From: Chloroflexota bacterium
GTDB lineage: Bacteria > Chloroflexota > Anaerolineae > Aggregatilineales > Phototrophicaceae
Length of the DNA: 17,196 nt
Assembly (NCBI GenBank): GCA_026706395.1
Contig: JAPOYU010000098.1
Span: 47,865 to 65,060, forward strand
Direction: 5' to 3'
Below the pieces are notes generated by a model that saw only the letters and a list, made by a program, of their open reading frames with translations, ran no database searches and had not been told where the DNA came from. A program made the position numbers and the translations under genes. Shown one piece after another: positions 13,164-17,196 of the stretch (the first letter of the stretch is position 1; each line of letters opens with the position of its first letter).

Positions 13164-13583
13164 TCAGGCGCGCTCGTCGGGAATGACGGCGAAGACATCA
13201 ATCTCGAAATCGGCATAGGGCTTGCCCAGCGCTTTGACCACAACACCGGTGGAGCAGGGGTAGACATCGGGCATGTGCTGCGCCAACACCGGATAGACCA
13301 GGTCGCGGTATGAGGCATCGGTGACGTAGGTGGTGATTTTGCAGATGTCTTCCATGCGGGCGCCGGCCGCTTCCAGGATGGTCTTGACGTTTTTCATGGC
13401 GTTGTCGGCCTGGGCGGCCGGGTCGCCTTCGCCGACGAAAGCCGAGTTGTCCATGGTCAAGCCGGTCTGCCCTTCGACGAAGACCATGTTGCCGGCGCGA
13501 ACCGCCTTGCAGGTGCGATAGTCGATATCGGGGAAGATATTGCCGCCTTTGCTGGTTTTGGGGAGAATGCGTTGGTGTGCCAT
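13164..13583 (-). CDS. RidA/YjgF-family protein lacking the catalytic arginine
   Basis: This 139-residue single-domain protein has the YjgF/RidA fold: VFVEGQTGL (34-42), NAMKNVKTILEAAG (61-74) and the C-terminal FEIDVFAVIP (126-135). RidA hydrolyses reactive enamine/imine intermediates using an arginine in the PARS motif (Arg105 in E. coli). Here that motif reads PCST (109-112), so the arginine is serine. It therefore belongs with the Arg-lacking Rid subgroups, whose roles are mostly unknown, and deaminase activity should not be assumed. The ATG has GGAG at 6-base spacing. It is transcribed alone, convergent with the ThDP/P-loop unit; a nonamer repeat lies 33 bases upstream. Confidence 0.9.
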   Translation of the reverse strand: MAHQRILPKTSKGGNIFPDIDYRTCKAVRAGNMVFVEGQTGLTMDNSAFVGEGDPAAQADNAMKNVKTILEAAGARMEDICKITTYVTDASYRDLVYPVLAQHMPDVYPCSTGVVVKALGKPYADFEIDVFAVIPDERA

Positions 13584-13615
13584 TTTTCGCTCCTGAATAA
13601 CTCGAATTTTCTTTT

Positions 13616-13651
13616 GCCACCGAGTACACCGAGTATAGCGAGGACACAGAG
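13616..13651. repeat. Nonamer tandem repeat, copy C (4 units)
   Basis: Read on the reverse strand, units are CTCTGTGTC, CTCGCTATA, CTCGGTGTA and CTCGGTGGC, then AAAAG. It lies just upstream of the RidA-like gene in the same relative orientation as copy B. Confidence 0.8.
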
Positions 13652-13862
13652 AATAGGCTGCAATTTGGAGCGGTGACCTCGTCTGCTGCGCGCCAATGGT
13701 GTTTTGGGCGAAAGAGGATGCCGTCTACTACAGTCGAATACATGAGTTGACACCTAATACTTTAACGATCTCGTTTGCTGACTTGAGACAATCTGGACGC
13801 GGCAGATAGTGTGCGATGGGCTAGAATACTTACTTTCACTTGCGGGCTGATAGGAAGAGACT
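13652..13862 (+). other. Intergenic region upstream of the oxidoreductase gene
   Basis: No gene is seen. A TTGACA at 13747-13752 has no matching -10 box. TTGAGA (13783-13788) with GATAGT (13805-13810), spacing 16, is a modest promoter candidate, and a lone TAGAAT is at 13822-13827. AGGA (13852-13855) serves the ATG at 13863. Confidence 0.3.
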
Positions 13863-15170
13863 ATGGGCCGGAAGAAGCGTTATGCCATTGTCGGGACGGG
13901 CTCGCGGGCCGGCATGTTCGTCGACGCGATTTCGCTGACCTATGCCGAGGTCGCGGAGCTGGTTGGCTTTTGCGACCTGAGCCGGACGCGCATGGACTGG
14001 TACAACCGGCAGTTGGCGGACCGCGGTCTGGCGCCGGTACCTACGTATCAGGCGGACGACTTCGACCGGATGATCGCTGAGGGTAAGCCGGACACCGTCA
14101 TCGTCACGACGGTGGATGCCTGGCATCATCATTACATCGCGCGGGCGCTGGAGCTGGGTTGCGATGTGATCAGCGAAAAGCCGCTGACGACCACGCTCGA
14201 CCGGCTGCGAAAGATTGACACGGCGATGAAAGGAAGCGAGAAGTCGCTGCGCGTGACCTTCAATTATCGCTTTGCGCCGGCCTACGCGCGATTCCGCCAG
14301 TTGATCGCCGATGGCGCGGTCGGGCGGCCGCTGCTGGTTGATTTCTCCTGGCTGCTGGATACGAGCCACGGGGCGGATTACTTCCGGCGCTGGCATCGCG
14401 AGAAGGAGAACAGCGGCGGCTTGCTGGTGCACAAGGCGACGCATCACTTCGACCTGGTGAATTGGTGGATCGCTTCCTTTCCGCGGCAGGTCTTCGCGCT
14501 GGGCGATCTGATGTTTTACGGGACGGAGAACGCGGCGGCTCGCGGCGAGCGCTACGACTATGCGCGTTATACGGGCGTGGCGGCGGCCAAGGCTGATCCC
14601 TTCGCGCTTTTCCTCGACCAAAGGGCGGCTTACCGCGGGCTGTATCTGGCGGCTGAGGAAGAGACCGGTTACATCCGCGACCGCAATGTCTTTGGCGCGC
14701 CGATAACAGCGGAAGACACGATGACGGTGACAGCGCGTTATGCCAATGGCGCGCTGCTTTCATACTGTCTGGTCGCCTATGCACCCTGGGAGGGCTTGCG
14801 GGTGGCGGTGACGGGGACGCGCGGCCGGGTCGAGATGGATGTGACGGAGAGCGTAACGCACTTAAGCGCGGACACTGAATCGGCAGCGGCGAGCAAGGGC
14901 GCGTTCAAACGGACGCGGATACGGGCCTTCCCGATGTTCGGCGAGCCCTACGAGGTGGAAGTTCCCAAGGTCGAGGGCGGGCACGGCGGGGCTGATCCGC
15001 TGATGCTGGAACAGATATTCGCGCCGGAGCCGGGGCCAGATCCGCTGGGGCGGTCGGCTTCATTTATGGACGGGGCGGCGTCGATCCTGGTGGGCATCGC
15101 GGCCAATATGTCGATCGAGTCGGGCGAGCTGGTGGAGGTGGGGGATTTGTTTGGTTTGTCGGCGGATTGA
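13863..15170 (+). CDS. Gfo/Idh/MocA-family oxidoreductase
   Basis: This 435-residue NAD(P)-dependent dehydrogenase-like enzyme has the nucleotide-binding loop GTGSRAG (11-17) after the first strand, the family hallmark EKP (105-107), and the C-terminal-domain motif [14 protein letters not shown] with H190 and H194-H195, where catalytic and substrate-contacting residues lie. Members oxidise, reduce or epimerise sugars, inositols and related polyols. Length is at the upper end for the family because of a longer C-terminal domain. ATG has AGGA at 7-base spacing. It stands alone as a transcription unit. The substrate is not determinable. Confidence 0.92.
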   Translation: MGRKKRYAIVGTGSRAGMFVDAISLTYAEVAELVGFCDLSRTRMDWYNRQLADRGLAPVPTYQADDFDRMIAEGKPDTVIVTTVDAWHHHYIARALELGCDVISEKPLTTTLDRLRKIDTAMKGSEKSLRVTFNYRFAPAYARFRQLIADGAVGRPLLVDFSWLLDTSHGADYFRRWHREKENSGGLLVHKATHHFDLVNWWIASFPRQVFALGDLMFYGTENAAARGERYDYARYTGVAAAKADPFALFLDQRAAYRGLYLAAEEETGYIRDRNVFGAPITAEDTMTVTARYANGALLSYCLVAYAPWEGLRVAVTGTRGRVEMDVTESVTHLSADTESAAASKGAFKRTRIRAFPMFGEPYEVEVPKVEGGHGGADPLMLEQIFAPEPGPDPLGRSASFMDGAASILVGIAANMSIESGELVEVGDLFGLSAD

Positions 15171-15198
15171 AAAGCTGTTCGCATTTTCTTATTGAATT

Positions 15199-15669
15199 GT
15201 GTATATTGCGTTTGTGCGGGTTAGACGCTGGGTTGTCGCTTTGATCAGAAATGATTCGTCAGTGTTTTGTAGAGACTTCGTCATGCATCCCGATGGCGAG
15301 ATGACTTTATGGCGCGTGTTCTCTGAGATTAATGTTGACACTGAGCTTCCGGATGAGCCGCAATCCACGCTGGTATTGAACCCGCCGGCATGGCTGATTT
15401 CTTCTTGGCTAATAGAGGAAGCGGCTGACATGAAACTGTACACCGCTCTCGCGCGCTGGTTGGCGCTAAACGATCATCGGGTTCTGCGCGAAACGAGTTT
15501 CGAACTCGACTTCCGGGAAGCGTTTCGGTACGTATATCGCCTCCAAATTGGGGAATTGGACTTTGTAGGCGAGGGTCATTATGAGTATCATATTGAAATC
15601 CTGGGTGACACTGGATGGGGCGAAATTTCACGCAACAGCCTTTTTATTACGAACGATGTCACGCAGTAA
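15199..15669 (+). CDS. DUF6941-like hypothetical protein (up to 156 aa)
   Basis: The order of segments, with SVFCRDFV then DGEMTLWRVF near the N-terminus, a central ELDFREAF region and GEGHYEYHIEILGD...ISRNSLFI at the end, resembles the small beta-rich DUF6941 proteins of unknown function, but the match is by eye. The start is uncertain: the GTG at 15199 has no Shine-Dalgarno site, and a -10-like TATATT (15202-15207) lies inside that start, which would place a leaderless start at the in-frame GTG 15214. Composition is AT-richer than the neighbouring enzymes. A 52-residue ORF follows after 20 bases, probably in the same transcript. Confidence 0.6.
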   Translation: MYIAFVRVRRWVVALIRNDSSVFCRDFVMHPDGEMTLWRVFSEINVDTELPDEPQSTLVLNPPAWLISSWLIEEAADMKLYTALARWLALNDHRVLRETSFELDFREAFRYVYRLQIGELDFVGEGHYEYHIEILGDTGWGEISRNSLFITNDVTQ

Positions 15670-15689
15670 TCCTTGAGAGGAGAAGCACG

Positions 15690-15848
15690 ATGGAGCGGAT
15701 AGTTGTCACGTACACAACAAGCTGCTCAATTCCCAAAGCTGAAATTCCTGGCGGGAATCGCGATACGAGATCAGGTCGGAAGACAGCAGATGCACCAGCG
15801 CCGCGAGCGAATGCGACTAAGTTATCATCGCCTAAGAAAAAGCGTTAG
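15690..15848 (+). CDS. Small basic peptide (52 aa), unknown function
   Basis: The ATG at 15690 has a very strong AGAGGAG (15676-15682) at 7-base spacing, better than an upstream in-frame ATG at 15615 that lies inside the previous gene. The product starts MERIVVTYTTSCSIP and becomes polar and basic, ending ATKLSSPKKKR. It has no TM helix. It follows the DUF6941-like gene by 20 bases. No family is recognised; it may be a small modified peptide or an accessory protein, but nothing more can be seen. Confidence 0.55.
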   Translation: MERIVVTYTTSCSIPKAEIPGGNRDTRSGRKTADAPAPRANATKLSSPKKKR

Positions 15849-15922
15849 TCGATTAAAGAAGCGATCATAAACGCGGGCAATTGGCAATGCAGCGCGGACG
15901 GCTGGTTGGGCATTAATAGCTT

Positions 15923-15937
15923 GACCATTAGCTGGTC
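15923..15937. terminator. Small stem-loop after islet 3
   Basis: GACCA (15923-15927) pairs with TGGTC (15933-15937) over TTAGC. It is a weak terminator candidate between convergent transcription units, with no T-run. Confidence 0.25.
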
Positions 15938-15939
15938 CT

Positions 15940-15962
15940 TGCACAAATTGCACTAGATGCAC
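15940..15962. repeat. Three direct TGCAC repeats at 9-bp period
   Basis: TGCAC occurs at 15940-15944, 15949-15953 and 15958-15962, each separated by 4 variable bases. The period equals that of the nonamer arrays, although the consensus differs. It directly abuts the palindromic hairpin that follows. Confidence 0.5.
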
Positions 15963-15966
15963 AGGT

Positions 15967-15987
15967 GGGCAACTCACAGAGCCGCCC
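15967..15987. repeat. Degenerate palindromic intergenic repeat (hairpin)
   Basis: GGGC (15967-15970) pairs with GCCC (15984-15987) and CTC (15973-15975) with GAG (15979-15981), with an AA/CC mismatch and an ACA loop. Flanks include CAGGTG and CCCTACG. It resembles a GGGCGACTC...GAGTCGCCCC-type dispersed palindrome that has lost two pairs. It could also act as a shared terminator for the convergent genes. Confidence 0.45.
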
Positions 15988-16010
15988 CTACGAATTATGA
16001 AGCAAAGGCG

Positions 16011-17006
16011 TTAGCGATAACGCGAGTCTTTGCCTGTGCCCCACATATCGGGGTCGGGACCAAGCTTGGCTTTGAGGTCGGCGGTGGCGGCATCGAGGCG
16101 GTTCATGGTCTCGGCGGACAGGGAGAGATTGCCGGCGACCACGTTGCTCTCCACCTGTTTCACATTGCGCGCGCCGGCGAGGACGGAGTTCACAGCCGGT
16201 TTGTGCAGCAGCCAGGCCAGGGCGACATGCACCATCTGTTGGCCGATATCGGCGCAGATCTGGCGGATGGCATCGACGGCGGCGAAAGTTTCGGCTTCAA
16301 AGCCGGGCGTGCCGTGACGGGAATCGCGGCGGTCGGGGCGGAAGTGACGGGTGCGGGTGCGCTGGTAGGGCATCTCGTCGGCGTTCCAGTAGCGGCCGGC
16401 GAGCAGCGCCTGGTTGAGCGGGCTGTAGGGCAGGATGCCGATGTTCTGTTCGACGCACTGGGGCTGGATGTCGTATTCGATGGCGCGCCAGAGCAAACTG
16501 TAGGGCAGTTGATTGGCGTCGTAGCGGCCGTGCTGGAGCATATCGGGCATGTCTCGCGCCCCGAAATTGCTGACGCCGATGACGCGGATCTTGCCTTCGC
16601 GCTGCAAGTCCAGCAGGGCTGACATGCTGTCTTCGAAGGAGACGGACCGGCTGGGCCAGTGCACTTGGTAGAGGTCGATAACGTCGGTGTTGAGCCGTTT
16701 GAGGCTGCCTTCGCAGGCGGCGCGGAGGTCGTCCGGCGTCAGATTAACTTTGCTGACCTTGGTGGCGATGATGGCTTCGGCGCGGCGGCCGGTTAAAGCG
16801 CGGCCGAGCATCTCTTCCGAGTAGCCGTTCCCGTAGCCTTCGGCGGTATCGAAGAAGTTGATGCCGGCGTCCAGCGCGGCGCGGACGGCATTGATGGTAT
16901 CGGTCTCGTCTTGATGACCCCAGTAGTCGCCGCCGATGATGCCCCAGAAGCCGACGCCGATGGGCGAGACCATCAGGGATGAATTGCCCAGTTGTCGCAG
17001 CTGCAT
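16011..17006 (-). CDS. Aldo/keto reductase
   Basis: This 331-residue NADPH-dependent oxidoreductase has a (beta/alpha)8 barrel. The catalytic tetrad is visible: D53 in FFDTAEGYG, Y58, K83 in IIATKVS and H116 in LYQVHWP. IRVIGVSNFG and the cofactor-binding GARNVKQVESN near the C-terminus are also family marks. Length is typical of the YdjG/Tas-like group. ATG has AGGA (complement of 17015-17018) at 8-base spacing. The reaction is reduction of an aldehyde or ketone of a sugar or other small carbonyl; the natural substrate is unknown. It is convergent with islet 3 and appears monocistronic in this window. Confidence 0.93.
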   Translation of the reverse strand: MQLRQLGNSSLMVSPIGVGFWGIIGGDYWGHQDETDTINAVRAALDAGINFFDTAEGYGNGYSEEMLGRALTGRRAEAIIATKVSKVNLTPDDLRAACEGSLKRLNTDVIDLYQVHWPSRSVSFEDSMSALLDLQREGKIRVIGVSNFGARDMPDMLQHGRYDANQLPYSLLWRAIEYDIQPQCVEQNIGILPYSPLNQALLAGRYWNADEMPYQRTRTRHFRPDRRDSRHGTPGFEAETFAAVDAIRQICADIGQQMVHVALAWLLHKPAVNSVLAGARNVKQVESNVVAGNLSLSAETMNRLDAATADLKAKLGPDPDMWGTGKDSRYR

Positions 17007-17196
17007 AAAGCTTGTCCTTTCTTTTGATCAAGGGTCTTCACTGATTACTGATTCTTGCGCAATTTCGCGCCAATACCCGCGCTTTTGGCGTATTGTATTC
17101 TCTTCTCTCCAATGATACGCTTACGCGCAAGTTTGTCGATTCTGCAATAAACCAGGTCGTCAAACGAAGCCCTACTGTATATCCATAATTCGGGAG
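17007..17196. other. AT-richer upstream region of the aldo/keto reductase gene
   Basis: No gene is seen. It contains an inverted repeat, CAATAC (17071-17076) and GTATTG (17090-17095), with a 13-base GC-rich centre, and a nearby GCGC-AATTTC-GCGC (17057-17070). One of these could be an operator for the reductase gene. No clear promoter with both boxes was found on the reverse strand before the window ends. Confidence 0.35.

Overview
The window looks like a chromosomal segment of a high-GC (about 60-65% by eye in the core genes) free-living heterotroph. Protein style, intergenic repeats and gene content suggest a Chloroflexota-type metagenome genome, but this is inference: no rRNA, tRNA or marker gene is present. 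Core catabolic and transport genes alternate with three AT-richer islets of small or unassigned genes.

Layout. 1-957: 3' part of an enolase-superfamily (mandelate racemase/muconate lactonizing type) gene that runs in from the left. 958-2384: islet 1, with a three-TM protein flanked by two small reverse-strand proteins sharing a PKP[E/D]PS[F/Y] motif, one of which has a consensus promoter with an operator-like dyad, plus a one-blade remnant of a TolB/PD40 propeller. 2385-9739: a reverse-strand operon under one good sigma70-type promoter, in transcription order solute-binding protein, two permeases, two ATPases (DppABCDF/Opp/Nik family), a GatC/AtzG-like small subunit and an amidase-signature hydrolase. 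Several junctions overlap by 4-17 bases. The simplest reading is import of an amide-bearing compound followed by hydrolysis in the cytoplasm. 9740-10630: islet 2, with its own promoter carrying a palindrome at the -35 box, driving an 85-aa protein of unknown family and an overlapping DUF2335 membrane protein. 10671-13147: a two-gene unit of a ThDP-dependent (acetolactate-synthase-like) enzyme and a P-loop protein of unknown function. 13164-13583: a RidA-fold protein on the reverse strand that lacks the catalytic arginine of true RidA. 13863-15170: Gfo/Idh/MocA oxidoreductase. 15199-15848: islet 3, a DUF6941-like protein and a 52-aa basic peptide. 16011-17006: aldo/keto reductase on the reverse strand.

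The enolase-superfamily enzyme, ThDP enzyme, Gfo/Idh/MocA and aldo/keto reductase are types typical of sugar, sugar-acid and small-acid catabolism, but they are separate transcription units and the sequence does not show a shared pathway.

The most unusual signals are: a 9-bp-period tandem repeat (CTCNGTGNN) present three times in intergenic DNA with 3 or 4 units; the PKPEPS-motif proteins of islet 1, whose motifs differ only at third codon positions; two start codons 20 bp apart with back-to-back Shine-Dalgarno sites; and loss of the expected His-Asp catalytic pair in the enolase-superfamily enzyme.
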